64,000 nucleotides of DNA from CAVSRC01 sp963830205 (GCA_963830205.1 CAWHLP010000034.1:3735-67734); one strand, 5' to 3'. Positions 30,338 through 39,306 are shown, counted from the stretch's first letter. Notes: a model not told the origin generated them from the letters alone. Program-made: numbers and translations.

Positions 30338-31264
30338 ATGGACGAGGTGTCGAGAGCCATCGAGGAAGCAACCGGCGGCGGCAATTCGGAGCTGGCCCGC
30401 GCCAAGATCAATCTGGCGCTGCATGTCCTTGCCGAGCGCCCGGACGGCTACCACGACCTGGAAAGCCTGGTGGTGTTTGCCGACATCGCCGATGTGGTGA
30501 CCGCCAGGCCGGCGGCTGACGACGATGACGCCACGACGCTGGACGTCGAGGGCCCCTTTGCCGATCTCCTCGCGGGAAGCACGGCGCCCGGCGCCAATCT
30601 TGCGCTGCGCGCGGCCGCGGCGCTCACCGCCCTTGCCCCGCGGCGCGCCTGGCCGGTGCGGCTCAGCCTCGCCAAACGGATTCCGATTGCGGCGGGGCTC
30701 GGCGGCGGCTCGGCCGATGCCGCCGCCACGCTCAGGCTGCTCAACCGCATCTGGGGGCTCGGGCTCAGTCCGGCGCGGCTTGCCGAGATCGGCGTCAGGC
30801 TCGGCGCCGACGTGCCCATGTGCCTCGTCTCGGAGCCGCTCCTGGTCAGCGGCATCGGCGAAGTGCTGGAGCCGGCGGCGGGCATCCCGGCGCTCGCCGT
30901 GGTGCTCGCCCATCCAGGCGTCAGCGTGCCGACCGGCGCGGTCTTCGCCGGCCTCGGCAACGAGGAGCGTTCGCCGCTGCCTGCCCTGCCGCCGACGTTC
31001 AGGTCGGCGCTCGATCTGGTGCACTGGCTCAGGCAGTCGCGCAACGACCTGATCGACCCGGCGCGGGTGGTCTCGCGCCAGGCCGTGGCCGCGGCCAAGG
31101 CGCTGGCCGCCGATCCGGACTGCCTGTTCGCCCGCATGTCGGGCTCCGGCGCTGCCGCCTTCGGCATCTTCGCCAAGCTCGCCGCGGCCGAGCGCGCCGC
31201 CGAGCGGCTGAGGGCGGCCAAGCCGGACTGGTGGGTCGCCGCGGCCACGACGGGCGGCTCCTGA
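30338..31264 (+). CDS. ispE: 4-diphosphocytidyl-2-C-methyl-D-erythritol kinase
   Basis: GHMP kinase of the MEP isoprenoid pathway. 308 residues. N-terminal ARAKINLALHVLAERPDGYH and the phosphate-binding PIAAGLGGGSADAAATL near residues 113-130 are diagnostic, with the C-terminal MSGSGAAAFGIF loop. It lies 34 bp after the TPR gene and 21 bp before moaB on the same strand. Together with the prenyl synthase upstream it makes a small isoprenoid cluster. Confidence 0.96.
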   Translation: MDEVSRAIEEATGGGNSELARAKINLALHVLAERPDGYHDLESLVVFADIADVVTARPAADDDDATTLDVEGPFADLLAGSTAPGANLALRAAAALTALAPRRAWPVRLSLAKRIPIAAGLGGGSADAAATLRLLNRIWGLGLSPARLAEIGVRLGADVPMCLVSEPLLVSGIGEVLEPAAGIPALAVVLAHPGVSVPTGAVFAGLGNEERSPLPALPPTFRSALDLVHWLRQSRNDLIDPARVVSRQAVAAAKALAADPDCLFARMSGSGAAAFGIFAKLAAAERAAERLRAAKPDWWVAAATTGGS

Positions 31265-31285
31265 AAGAGGGCGAGAGGTGGGACC

Positions 31286-31846
31286 ATGCCTGAAACCAAC
31301 GACAAGCCGTTCATCCCCGTCAGCTTCGCGGTGCTGACCGTCTCCGACAGCCGCACGCTCGCCGACGACCGTTCGGGCACGACGCTGGCCGAGCGCATCG
31401 TGGCGGCCGGGCACAGGCTCGCCGACCGCCAGATCGTCACCGACGACGTGCGCAAGATCCGCAGCGTCGTGCGCAAGTGGATCGCCGATCCCGCCATCGA
31501 TGCGGTGATCACCACCGGTGGCACCGGCTTCACCGGCCGCGACGTCACGCCGGAGGCGGTCGAGCCGCTGTTCGAGAAGCACATGGACGGCTTCTCGGCC
31601 GTCTTCCATCGCCTGAGCTACGACAAGATCGGCACCGCGACCATCCAGTCGCGGGCAACAGCCGGACTTGCCAACGGCACCTTCGTCTTCTGCCTGCCGG
31701 GATCGCCCGGCGCCTGCCGCGACGCCTGGGACGGCATCCTCGTCCTTCAGTTCGACTACCGCCAGGCGCCGTGCAACTTCGTCGAGATCATGCCGCGCCT
31801 CGACGAACACCTGAAACGGTCGAAGCTTCGGAAGCCGGCGCAGTAG
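31286..31846 (+). CDS. moaB: Molybdenum cofactor biosynthesis protein B
   Basis: MoaB/MogA-fold protein of molybdopterin synthesis. 186 residues with LTVSDSRTLADDRSGTTLAE, VITTGGTGFTGRDVTPEAV (the TGGTG substrate loop) and FCLPGSPGACRDAWDGIL. Its 3' end overlaps the convergent glycosyltransferase gene by 59 bp. Confidence 0.94.
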   Translation: MPETNDKPFIPVSFAVLTVSDSRTLADDRSGTTLAERIVAAGHRLADRQIVTDDVRKIRSVVRKWIADPAIDAVITTGGTGFTGRDVTPEAVEPLFEKHMDGFSAVFHRLSYDKIGTATIQSRATAGLANGTFVFCLPGSPGACRDAWDGILVLQFDYRQAPCNFVEIMPRLDEHLKRSKLRKPAQ

Positions 31847-32304
31847 ACCGCGCCGTCTCCGCCAGCCAGGCGGATTTGGCCACCAGGCGGGCGGTGCCGC
31901 CGCCCGCCATCATGCCGCGCAGCCAGGTCAACGGACCCGACGCCAGCCGCCCACCGCGGAAGGTCGCCGAGCGCTTCTGCGGCCTGGCCATCGGTCAGCG
32001 CCCGGTCGATGAAGGCCATCGCGTCGGCCTGCCACTCCGGCTGAAGCACCTGCGAGGCCGGCGTGAACAGCAGCCAGTCGCCGCGCGCCTGCTCGACGGC
32101 GAGGCGCGTGGCATCGGGCTCCTGGGCGCCATCGATGATGGTGCAGCCCGCCGCATCGGCGACCTCGCGCGTGCCGTCCTGCGACCCCCTGTCGATGACG
32201 ATGACGTCGCGGACGATGCCCTCGGTCGCCGCCGGCACCAGCGCGGCAAGCGCGTGGGCGAGGGCCACCTCCTCGTTCTCCGTCTCGATGATCGCCGTGA
32301 TCAT
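31788..32304 (-). CDS. Glycosyltransferase family 2 protein, +1 frameshift in the second half
   Basis: From ATG 32304 the protein begins MITAIIETENEEVALAHALA with a GT2-like nucleotide-sugar fold (VIVIDRGSQDGTREVAD). After FIDRALTD the first frame loses character, while the +1 frame continues with RPQKRSATFRGGRLASGPLT and WLRGMM to a stop at 31788. The extra base is at about 31983-31995, probably in GG of GATGGCC. Corrected length about 171 residues, the usual size for this short family found beside moaB in Hyphomicrobiales. The glycosyl acceptor is unknown. It diverges from the radical SAM gene. Confidence 0.75.
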
Positions 32305-32375
32305 GCGCCGTACATACGGCAGGTGGCCGGCCCGTGACGACTGGAAATTCCGCCGGCTCACCATATTTGAAGAAT

Positions 32376-32390
32376 GTTCTTGATTTGTTC
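32376..32390. promoter_or_regulatory. LexA-box-like sequence GTTC-N7-GTTC
   Basis: GTTCTTGATTTGTTC exactly fits GTTC-N7-GTTC, the direct-repeat LexA site of alphaproteobacteria. It lies in the 111-bp divergent spacer, 26 bp before the radical SAM start codon and 72 bp from the glycosyltransferase start, in a locally AT-rich stretch. Eight fixed bases would occur about twice by chance in 64 kb counting both orientations, so the position, not the match alone, is the argument. Confidence 0.6.
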
Positions 32391-32415
32391 CAATCGGCGC
32401 ACTAGGAATATTTTC

Positions 32416-33564
32416 ATGGAAACGCGCTCGCCCCGAATCGCTGAAACCAGCGGCCACCCCGCCAACGACCATGTCGGCGTCGGCATCGATCCCGCCCGTC
32501 GCCGCGGGCGCGGCGCCGGGTCGAACCGCTCGGGCCGCTTCGAGCCGCTCTCCCGCGAGGCGGTCGATGACGGCTGGGCGTCGCTGGAGGCGCTGCCGCC
32601 GCTCAAGACCCAAGTGCAGGAAGAGACGCCGCGCCAGATCATCACCCGCAACCAGTCGCCCGACATCTCCTTCGACCGCTCGATCAACCCCTATCGCGGC
32701 TGCGAGCATGGCTGCGCCTACTGCTTCGCGCGGCCGACCCACGCCTATATGGGCCTGTCGCCCGGCCTCGACTTCGAGACGCGGCTGTTCGCCAAGCCGA
32801 ACGCGGCGCGGCTTCTGGAAAAGGAACTGGCCAGGCCCGGTTACCAGGTGCGCACCATGGCGATCGGCACCAACACCGATCCCTACCAGCCGATCGAGCG
32901 GCGCTACCGCATCATGCGCGAGATCCTGGAGGTGCTCGAGCGGACGAGCCATCCGGTCGGCATCGTCACCAAGTCGGCGCTGGTCACCCGCGACATCGAC
33001 ATCCTGGCGCGCATGGCGGAGCGCGGGCTCACCAAGGTGGCGCTGTCGGTGACCACGCTCGACCGCAGACTGGCGCGCGCCATGGAGCCGCGCGCGGCGA
33101 CGCCCGAGCGGCGGCTGGAGGCATTGCGCCAACTCTCCGCCGCCGGCATCCCGACCACCGTCATGGTGGCGCCGGTCATCCCGGCGCTCAACGAGGCCGA
33201 GATCGAGCGCATCCTGGAGGCCGCCGCCGCGGCCGGCGTGCGCGAGGCAGGCTATGTGCTCCTCCGCCTGCCGCTCGAAGTGCGCGACATCTTCAAGGAG
33301 TTCCTCGAGCGCGACTATCCCGACCGGGCGAAGCACGTCATGTCGGTCATCCGCTCCATGCGCGGCGGCAAGGATTACGATTCGGAATGGGGCAAGCGCA
33401 TGCGCGGCGACGGTCCCTATGCCTGGCAGATCGGCCGGCGCTTCGAGATGGCGGCGCGGCGGCTGGGCCTCAACCACAACAAGCTCCGGCTGCGCACCGA
33501 CCTCTTCACCGCGCCCGGCTCCGAGGCTCAGCTCGACCTCTTCGCCGGCCAGAAGGCAGCTTAG
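32416..33564 (+). CDS. PA0069-family radical SAM protein (SplB-like)
   Basis: 382 residues from ATG 32416 (METRSPRIAE), which has AGGAAT upstream. The [4Fe-4S]-SAM motif is C-x3-C-x2-C: Cys96, Cys100 and Cys103 in RGCEHGCAYCFARPTHAYMG. The following GTNTDPYQPIERRYRIMREI and SVTTLDRRLARAMEPRAATP segments match the PA0069/SplB-related group, often annotated as a DNA repair photolyase. A LexA-like box in its promoter fits a DNA-damage role, but no substrate is established for this family. Confidence 0.88.
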   Translation: METRSPRIAETSGHPANDHVGVGIDPARRRGRGAGSNRSGRFEPLSREAVDDGWASLEALPPLKTQVQEETPRQIITRNQSPDISFDRSINPYRGCEHGCAYCFARPTHAYMGLSPGLDFETRLFAKPNAARLLEKELARPGYQVRTMAIGTNTDPYQPIERRYRIMREILEVLERTSHPVGIVTKSALVTRDIDILARMAERGLTKVALSVTTLDRRLARAMEPRAATPERRLEALRQLSAAGIPTTVMVAPVIPALNEAEIERILEAAAAAGVREAGYVLLRLPLEVRDIFKEFLERDYPDRAKHVMSVIRSMRGGKDYDSEWGKRMRGDGPYAWQIGRRFEMAARRLGLNHNKLRLRTDLFTAPGSEAQLDLFAGQKAA

Positions 33565-33577
33565 GCGCCGGACCGCC

Positions 33578-33720
33578 TCATCCTGAGGAGTCCCTCCCCG
33601 CTCGGGGAGCGGGGCCTCGAGCGGAGCGAGGAGACGGGTGGCGTCGTCACGTGACGACCCCGCCCACCATCTTCGCCTCGCTCGCCCCCTCCCCGTCCCG
33701 GGGAGGGAGGGAGCGTGGGG
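33578..33720. repeat. Composite intergenic palindromic repeats
   Basis: Begins with CTCATCCTGAGGAG, continues with CTCCCCGCTCGGGGAG (a hairpin) and CTCGAGCGGAGCGAG, and ends with CCCCTCCCCGTCCCGGGGAG, another hairpin. It carries the same building blocks as the repeats at 10901 and 48802, so it looks like two elements side by side between the radical SAM and exporter genes. Confidence 0.65.
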
Positions 33721-33794
33721 CGATTGCCAACGCGCCCGTGGCAACGGCATCCTGCGCGCTCCCGCCAGCCGGAGCCCACCCGTCCGTGACCCCC

Positions 33795-34427
33795 ATGATC
33801 CTCGTGTCGGCCTTCATCGCCGGCGCCACCTACACCTTGATCCCCGGCCCCGCCTTCCTGGCGCTGCTCGGCATCGGCGCCTCCAGCGGCCGCCGGGCCG
33901 GTGCCGGCTTCGTCATCGGGCATCTCGCCGGCGACCTCACCTGGGCGTCGCTGTCGCTGGTCGCGATCATCGGCGCGCGCTCGGTCGGCCACGGCTTCTT
34001 CGATGGGCTGGGGCTGGTCTGCGGCCTTTATCTGTGCTGGCTGGGCGGCACGGCGCTCCGCGCCAAGCGCGACGCCTCGGGCAAGATGGCCGGCCTGCAA
34101 CCCAAGCGTCCGCTGCTCCGCGGGCTGACCTTCGGCATGACCAACCCGAAGGGCTACCCGGTCGCCATCGCCATGTTCACGGCGCTCCTGTCGAGCTCCG
34201 CCGACAAGCTCTCCTGGTCGGTGTTCCCCGAGCTGCTCGCCGCCGCCTTCGTCGGCTTCCTCATCGCCGACGTGATCCTGATCGCCTTCGTCGGCGCATC
34301 CTGGGTGCGCGGCCTTTACCGGCGCTACGACGTGTGGATCGCCCGCGCCTCGGGCCTGATCTTCATCGGCTTCGGCCTGCACGCCATCTATGAGGCCGGC
34401 CCCGGCCTGCTCGGGCGACGCAGCTAA
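33795..34427 (+). CDS. LysE/RhtB-family exporter
   Basis: 210 residues from ATG 33795 (MILVSAFIAGATYTLIPGPA). The N-terminal PGPAFLALLGIGASSGRRAG is the LysE superfamily start, followed by GHLAGDLTW and about six hydrophobic helices; FGMTNPKGYPVAIAMF is the conserved N-P-K motif after helix 3. Exports amino acids or related small molecules; the substrate cannot be predicted. Confidence 0.86.
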   Translation: MILVSAFIAGATYTLIPGPAFLALLGIGASSGRRAGAGFVIGHLAGDLTWASLSLVAIIGARSVGHGFFDGLGLVCGLYLCWLGGTALRAKRDASGKMAGLQPKRPLLRGLTFGMTNPKGYPVAIAMFTALLSSSADKLSWSVFPELLAAAFVGFLIADVILIAFVGASWVRGLYRRYDVWIARASGLIFIGFGLHAIYEAGPGLLGRRS

Positions 34428-34471
34428 CCTGCGCTTGCGCGCCGCGCCTGCCGGCGGCAGGCTCGCGGCCC

Positions 34472-35128
34472 ATGCTGCAGAAGGCACCCGATTCGGCTTT
34501 GGCGCGCCCGGCGCCGACCGACCGCTACGAGCGGCGGGCGAAGCGGCGTGGCGCCCGGCTCGTTGCCGGCGTCGACGAGGCGGGGCGCGGGCCCCTGGCC
34601 GGGCCGGTGGTGGTCGCAGCGGTCGTCTTCGCCAACCGGCGCTACCCGCAGGGCCTCAACGATTCCAAGAAGCTGACGCTCCTCCAGCGCGAACGCCTCT
34701 ACGCGGAAATCCTCGCCTGCGCCTCCGTGTCGATCGCCGTCGCCAGCCGGGCGCGCATCGACCGCATGAACATCCTCAGGGCCTCGCTGTGGGCCATGAG
34801 CCGGGCAGTCGCCGGCCTTGCCGAGCGGCCCGACCACGTTCTGGTCGACGGCAACATGGAGCCGCCGGCGCTCGCCTGCACCTGCGAGACGGTGGTCGGC
34901 GGCGACGGCCTGTCGGTGTCGATCGCCGCCGCCTCGATCGTCGCCAAGGTGACGCGCGACCGCCTGATGGCCGTCATCGGGCGGGCCTATCCCGATTACG
35001 GTTTCGAGCAGCACATGGGCTATTCGACGCCGGCCCACTTCGCCGCGCTCAAGGCCCACGGCCCCTGCCCGCACCACCGGCAGAGCTTCGCGCCGGTGCG
35101 CGCGCAGCAGCTCGACCTGGATTTCTGA
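34472..35128 (+). CDS. rnhB: Ribonuclease HII
   Basis: Removes ribonucleotides and RNA from RNA-DNA hybrids. 218 residues. The family start VAGVDEAGRGPLAGPVVVAA contains the first catalytic Asp-Glu pair; LNDSKKLT, VDGNM and SIAAASIVAKVTRDRLM follow, with YPDYGFEQHMGYSTPAH near the end. It sits between the exporter and the convergent atp operon, with no recognised terminator in the 175 bp that separates them. Confidence 0.96.
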   Translation: MLQKAPDSALARPAPTDRYERRAKRRGARLVAGVDEAGRGPLAGPVVVAAVVFANRRYPQGLNDSKKLTLLQRERLYAEILACASVSIAVASRARIDRMNILRASLWAMSRAVAGLAERPDHVLVDGNMEPPALACTCETVVGGDGLSVSIAAASIVAKVTRDRLMAVIGRAYPDYGFEQHMGYSTPAHFAALKAHGPCPHHRQSFAPVRAQQLDLDF

Positions 35129-35303
35129 GCTGAGCGCGTCCCGATGTCGCGGCGCTGCACGTGAGTGATGCGCCGCAGAACCGGGACCCTGGACACCCAG
35201 CAAGGCTCACCGCAAGCGTCGGACTCGTCGAGGTCCGGCCTTCGGCGTGCCCCTCGGGTGCGGGCTGAACGGAGCGTGTTGTCGCGTGCGTGGCCGGCTG
35301 AAC

Positions 35304-35786
35304 TCAGTTCAGCTTGGAGCGGACGTCGCCGATCGCCTTGTCGATCAGGGCGGCACCGCCTTCGCCCTTGGTGCGGGCGGCAAGCAGCTTCTCGGCAGCG
35401 GCGATGGCCACGTCGGCGGAGAGCGCCCGCACCTCCTGCAGCGCCTGGATCTCGGCCTGGGCGATCTTCTGCTCGGCGATCCTGGTGCGGCTGGCGACGT
35501 ATTCTGCCATGTGCTTCTTGGCTTCGACCGACAGCGCCTCGGCCTCGCGCTTGGCCTGGTCGATGATCTCCTCGGCCTCGACCTCGGCCTCGCGCGCCCG
35601 GCGCTGATAGTCGGCGAGCAGTGCCTGGGCCTCCTCGCGCAGCTTGCGCGCCTGGTCGAGCTCGTTGCGGATTCCCGCAGCGCGCCGGTCGAGCGCCGTG
35701 GTGATCTGCCCGGGCACCTTCAAATAGACCATGAGGCCGAGGAAGATGATGAGCGAGACGAGTGCCCAGAACGGTGCGTCGAACAT
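35304..35786 (-). CDS. atpF: ATP synthase F0 subunit b
   Basis: Peripheral stalk subunit. 160 residues: one N-terminal membrane helix (FWALVSLIIFLGLMVYL), then a long charged coiled coil from about residue 30 to 150. Last gene of atpI-atpB-atpE-atpF'-atpF. Alphaproteobacteria commonly carry the F0 genes apart from F1, and no F1 genes are seen here. Confidence 0.94.
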   Translation of the reverse strand: MFDAPFWALVSLIIFLGLMVYLKVPGQITTALDRRAAGIRNELDQARKLREEAQALLADYQRRAREAEVEAEEIIDQAKREAEALSVEAKKHMAEYVASRTRIAEQKIAQAEIQALQEVRALSADVAIAAAEKLLAARTKGEGGAALIDKAIGDVRSKLN

Positions 35787-35795
35787 CGCTGCCCC

Positions 35796-36384
35796 CTACT
35801 TCGCCATGGCGTCGGCGACGGCCTTGTCGGCCTCGGCGCGGTCGATGGCGGCGCCGGTCAGCGCGGCAACGATCGCCTCGGTGGCTTCCGCCGCGATGGC
35901 GCCGACGTCGGAGAGCGCCTTCGACTTGATCTCGCCGATGCGCGTCTCGGCCGCGGCGAGCTGCTTGTTGAGGGCAGTCTCGGCCCCGACCCGCTGCGCG
36001 TCGGAGGCGACGCGGGCTTCCTGGCGGGCGGTCTCGGCAATGGTGAAGGCCTTGGCGCGGGCATTGGCCAGCGCCTTCTGGTAGGCCTCCTCGGCCGCTT
36101 CCGATTCCTGCTTCAGCCGCTCGGCCATGTCGAGATCGCTGGCGATGCGGTCGCGACGGTCCTCGAGGATGCCGCCGATGCGCGGCAGCGCGATCTTCGC
36201 CATCAGGTAGTACATGAGGGCGAAGGTGATCGCGAGCCACAGGAGCTGCGAGGGGAACGTCGAGGAGTTCGAACGGCGGGAACACCTTGTGCTCGCCGGG
36301 CGGCTGCGCCTCGGTGCCCGTGTGTGGCGCCGGCGGCGGCTGGGTTGCCTCGGCCAGCGTCATCGGCGGCTGACTAGCGGCCAT
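35796..36384 (-). CDS. atpF': ATP synthase F0 subunit b', +1 frameshift near residue 40
   Basis: Second b-type stalk subunit. From ATG 36384 (MAASQPPMTLAEATQPPPAP) the frame reads to HKVFPPFE and then leaves the gene; the expected DSSTFPSQLLWLAITFALMY is one base further on and continues MYYLMAKIALPRIGGILEDR to 35796. The extra base is an A (T on the plus strand) in a doublet at 36268-36269. Corrected length about 195 residues: Pro-rich N-terminus, one membrane helix near residues 47-65, then coiled coil. Unfixed, an annotation would start at 36215 and lose the membrane anchor. Confidence 0.93.
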
Positions 36385-36419
36385 TGCCTAATCCCGAATA
36401 GACGTGCGTGGCGTCGTGC

Positions 36420-36644
36420 TCAGCTGAACAGCAGGATGAGCGCGATGAGCAGCGAGAAGATGCCGAGCGCCTCGGTGATGGCGAAGCCGAAGATCAGGCG
36501 GCCGAACTGGCCGTCGGCGGCAGCCGGGTTGCGGATGGCGCCGGCCAGAAAGTTGCCGAAGATGTGGCCGAGGCCGATGCCGGCGCAGCCCATGCCGATG
36601 CACGCGATACCGGCGCCGATTGCCTTTGCTGCTGCAAGTTCCAT
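36420..36644 (-). CDS. atpE: ATP synthase F0 subunit c
   Basis: Proton-carrying rotor ring subunit. 74 residues from ATG 36644 (MELAAAKAIGAGIACIGMGC). Two membrane helices are joined by the polar loop RNPAA; the second helix carries the proton-binding Glu in FAITEALGIF. The frame is open far upstream through atpB on the same strand, but the start is set by the family length. Confidence 0.96.
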   Translation of the reverse strand: MELAAAKAIGAGIACIGMGCAGIGLGHIFGNFLAGAIRNPAAADGQFGRLIFGFAITEALGIFSLLIALILLFS

Positions 36645-36691
36645 GGTCGAAGCTCCTGCTAGAGAATCCTTGGGGTCGATGGGCCCAGCCG

Positions 36692-37438
36692 TCAGTGGCT
36701 GGGATGAATGGCGTCGTTCAGGTAGAGGCTGGTGAGAATGGCGAAGACATAGGCCTGCAGCGCCGCCACCAGGAATTCCAGCGCCGTCAGCGCCACCGTC
36801 GCGGCCAGCGGCAGGACGGCGCCGAACCAGCCGAGGAAGCCGAGCGAACCCAGCGCGGTGACGAAGCCGGCGAACACCTTGAGCGTGATGTGGCCGGCCA
36901 GCATGTTGGCGAAGAGACGGATCGACAGGCTCAGCGGCCGCGACAGGAACGACAGCACCTCGATCACGACGATGAACGGCAGGATCGCCTTGGGCACGCC
37001 GCCCGGCACGAACAGCTTGAGGAAGCCCAGCCCGTGCTTCATGAAGCCGTAGACCACCACCGTCAGGATCACGGCCAGCGCCAGCGCGGCGGTGATGACG
37101 ATGTGCGAGGTGATCGTGAAGAAATAGGGGAACATGCCCCACAGGTTGGCGACCAGGATGAACATGAACAGCGTGAAGACGAAGGGGAAGAACTTCATCC
37201 CCTGGCTGCCGGCTGATTCGCGCAGAGTCTGCGCCATGAACTCGTAGGTGAGCTCGGCCGCCGACTGCCAGCGCGACGGCACCAGGCCGCGGCCGCGGGT
37301 CGACAGGATCAGGAAGGCCGAGGCGGCGACCACGGTCAGCCCCATGAACAGGGCCGAATTGGTGAAGGACAGGTCGACCCCGCCGATTTCGATCGGGATG
37401 AGCTTCTCAATGTGAAACTGGTGGATCGGATCGTACAA
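36692..37438 (-). CDS. atpB: ATP synthase F0 subunit a
   Basis: Stator half-channel subunit of 248 residues with five to six membrane helices. The essential Arg is visible in LSLSIRLFANMLAGH; LVANLWGMFPYFFTITSHI and the C-terminal QAYVFAILTSLYLNDAIHPSH are conserved. Second gene of the operon, 12 bp after atpI. Confidence 0.97.
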   Translation of the reverse strand: MYDPIHQFHIEKLIPIEIGGVDLSFTNSALFMGLTVVAASAFLILSTRGRGLVPSRWQSAAELTYEFMAQTLRESAGSQGMKFFPFVFTLFMFILVANLWGMFPYFFTITSHIVITAALALAVILTVVVYGFMKHGLGFLKLFVPGGVPKAILPFIVVIEVLSFLSRPLSLSIRLFANMLAGHITLKVFAGFVTALGSLGFLGWFGAVLPLAATVALTALEFLVAALQAYVFAILTSLYLNDAIHPSH

Positions 37439-37450
37439 GTCAGTCCCTCG

Positions 37451-37822
37451 TCACCGCTTGCCGCCGGCGCGATCGTCCGGCCCGGCTGGCCCCGGCTTCA
37501 CCAGACCGGCTGACCTGAGCGCAGTCAAGGTCCCCGCGGCGAAACCCAGAAGCAAGAACACCATCAACCCCCAGGGGCCGGTTCCGAACAGCCGGTCGAC
37601 CCCCCATCCCAATGCCGCGCCGAGGAGGACCCCCGCCACGAAATCAGCGCCAAGCCGAAGCGCCAGGGCGGCCCCCTGCCCGTCCGACTCTTTCCCGGCG
37701 GGCGACGGCTCTTTGCCCATCACGCGCCGAGCGTCAAGCTGCCGATGGAGATCGCGCAGCCGCCCGGAAAGTTCTGCCTTCCGGTCAGCCGACAGGTCCG
37801 GCTCGCCGTCCCCGTCGCCCAT
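37451..37822 (-). CDS. atpI: AtpI/AtpZ-like F0 assembly protein
   Basis: 123 residues. A polar, Lys/Asp-rich N-terminal half precedes two membrane helices (FVAGVLLGAALGWGVDRL and PWGLMVFLLLGFAAGTLTAL) and a short basic tail. This is the small membrane protein at the head of F0 operons, thought to help assemble the c-ring or transport Mg2+. The operon promoter must lie in the 201 bp before the divergent dciA-like gene. Confidence 0.9.
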   Translation of the reverse strand: MGDGDGEPDLSADRKAELSGRLRDLHRQLDARRVMGKEPSPAGKESDGQGAALALRLGADFVAGVLLGAALGWGVDRLFGTGPWGLMVFLLLGFAAGTLTALRSAGLVKPGPAGPDDRAGGKR

Positions 37823-38023
37823 CCGCCGCTCCCTCGTGCTCCACGAAAAGTCCTGGCGCCCCCGAAAGCCGCGCGCACAATAGTTAGCACGTTTGGGAGT
37901 GTCAAGGATAGGTCAACATGACTTATCTATTTGAGTCGTAACCGTTTTCCGGCATCGCTGCGCGCCTCGCAACCGGCGCCGGGCGGGCTTCCCCGGTCCC
38001 CCGCCGCGTGCGAAAAAGGAGCC

Positions 38024-38530
38024 ATGGCCGAATCTCAGGAAAAGCGCCGCAGGCAGGGCGCGGTGCCGCTCTCCGCGCTGGTCGGGCGGGTGATCAATCC
38101 GGTCGCCCGCAAGCGCGGTTTTGCCGCGGCCGACCTGGTCGCGGCATGGGGCGACGTGGTCGGCGCCGACCTGGCCGAATGCACCCGGCCGGAGAAGATC
38201 GTGTGGCCGCGCGGCGAGGCCAACAGCGAGGCGCCCGGCGTGCTCACCCTCAGGGTGGATGGCCCCAGGGCGGTGCTCGTCCAGCACCAGCTCGGCCAGA
38301 TCGTCGAGCGGGTGAACGCCTTCTTCGGCTATGCGGCGGTCGGTTCGGTGCGCATCGTGCAGGGGCCGATCGGCCGCGCCGCGGAGCCGGCGCCGGCCGA
38401 CGACGCGCCGCTGGCGCCCGAAGAGGAGGCGCGACTCAAGGCGGCCACCGGCCGGGTCGAGGACCAGTCCCTGCGCGAGGCCCTCGACAGGCTCGGCCGC
38501 GGCGTGCTCAAACGCCACAAGCAAGCGTGA
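38024..38530 (+). CDS. dciA: DUF721/DciA-like protein
   Basis: 168 residues from ATG 38024 (MAESQEK), preceded by AAAAAGGAG. The N-terminal SALVGRVINPVARKRGFAAA and AAWGDVVGADLAECTRPEKI, with the beta-strand block VLTLRVDGPRAVLVQHQLGQ, match DUF721. This family includes DciA, the replicative-helicase loader used by bacteria lacking DnaC. Assignment to DciA function is by family. It heads the dciA-dsbA-smc cluster. Confidence 0.85.
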   Translation: MAESQEKRRRQGAVPLSALVGRVINPVARKRGFAAADLVAAWGDVVGADLAECTRPEKIVWPRGEANSEAPGVLTLRVDGPRAVLVQHQLGQIVERVNAFFGYAAVGSVRIVQGPIGRAAEPAPADDAPLAPEEEARLKAATGRVEDQSLREALDRLGRGVLKRHKQA

Positions 38531-38625
38531 TTGGACTGGGGCCGCAAAGGCCGTAATGAGTCACTCCAAATCGGCCGCCGGAAACAGCGGCTTAGGCCAG
38601 AATCCCTTTTCCGAGGAAGCAAATC

Positions 38626-39306
38626 GTGAAGTGGAACTCCCGGCAAGTTCTCGTCCTTGTGGCGGCGGTCGTCATCATCGTCGCAGGCGCCATCTTCTAT
38701 TTCGTCGGCCGGCCGGCCAACGTTGACCTCAGCCAGGGCGGCGGCGGCGACAGCGGCGCTCCGCCAGCGCCGAGCAAGGAGGAGCTGATGGTCGCCGGGC
38801 CGCTCGGCGAGATGACCGAGGGCGATCCCAAGGCGCCCAACACCATCATCGAATATGCCTCGATGACCTGCTCGCACTGCGCCGATTTCCACAACACGGT
38901 CTTTCGCGAGTTCAAGAAGGCATACATCGACAGCGGCAAGGTCTACTTCATCTTCCGCGAGTACCCGCTCGACCCGCTGGCGACCTCGGCCGCCATGCTG
39001 GCGCGCTGCGCCCCCAAGGACGCCTACTTCCCGATGATCGACCTCCTGTTCGACCAGCAGGACAACTGGGCCTTCGTCAAGGATCCCAAGACGGCGCTCA
39101 TCAATCTGGTGAAACAGGCCGGAATCAGCGAAGCTGACTTCAATGCCTGCTTGACGAATCAGTCCATCCTGGACGGAGTGAACTGGGTCAAGGATCGGGC
39201 CTACAAGACGTTCGGCGTCAACGCGACACCGACCTTCTTCGTCAACGGCGTGGAGCACCCTGGTGAGTTCTCGCTGGAGGAGATCCAGAAGATTCTCGGT
39301 GGCTAG
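38626..39306 (+). CDS. DsbA-family thioredoxin-fold protein
   Basis: 226 residues from GTG 38626. A signal/anchor helix (VLVLVAAVVIIVAGAIFYFV) and a Gly-rich linker lead to a thioredoxin fold with the redox motif C-S-H-C in EYASMTCSHCADFHNTVF and a cis-Pro loop in NATPTFFVNGVEHPG. The domain is of the DsbA/BdbD type and should act on disulfides in the periplasm. Order dciA-like, dsbA, smc is typical for Hyphomicrobiales. Confidence 0.93.
   Translation: MKWNSRQVLVLVAAVVIIVAGAIFYFVGRPANVDLSQGGGGDSGAPPAPSKEELMVAGPLGEMTEGDPKAPNTIIEYASMTCSHCADFHNTVFREFKKAYIDSGKVYFIFREYPLDPLATSAAMLARCAPKDAYFPMIDLLFDQQDNWAFVKDPKTALINLVKQAGISEADFNACLTNQSILDGVNWVKDRAYKTFGVNATPTFFVNGVEHPGEFSLEEIQKILGG

Noticed and set aside
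27091..30411. 1106-codon minus-strand frame spanning the prenyl synthase and TPR genes
   Set aside because: Antisense of two well-supported genes; amino acid composition is that of a shadow.
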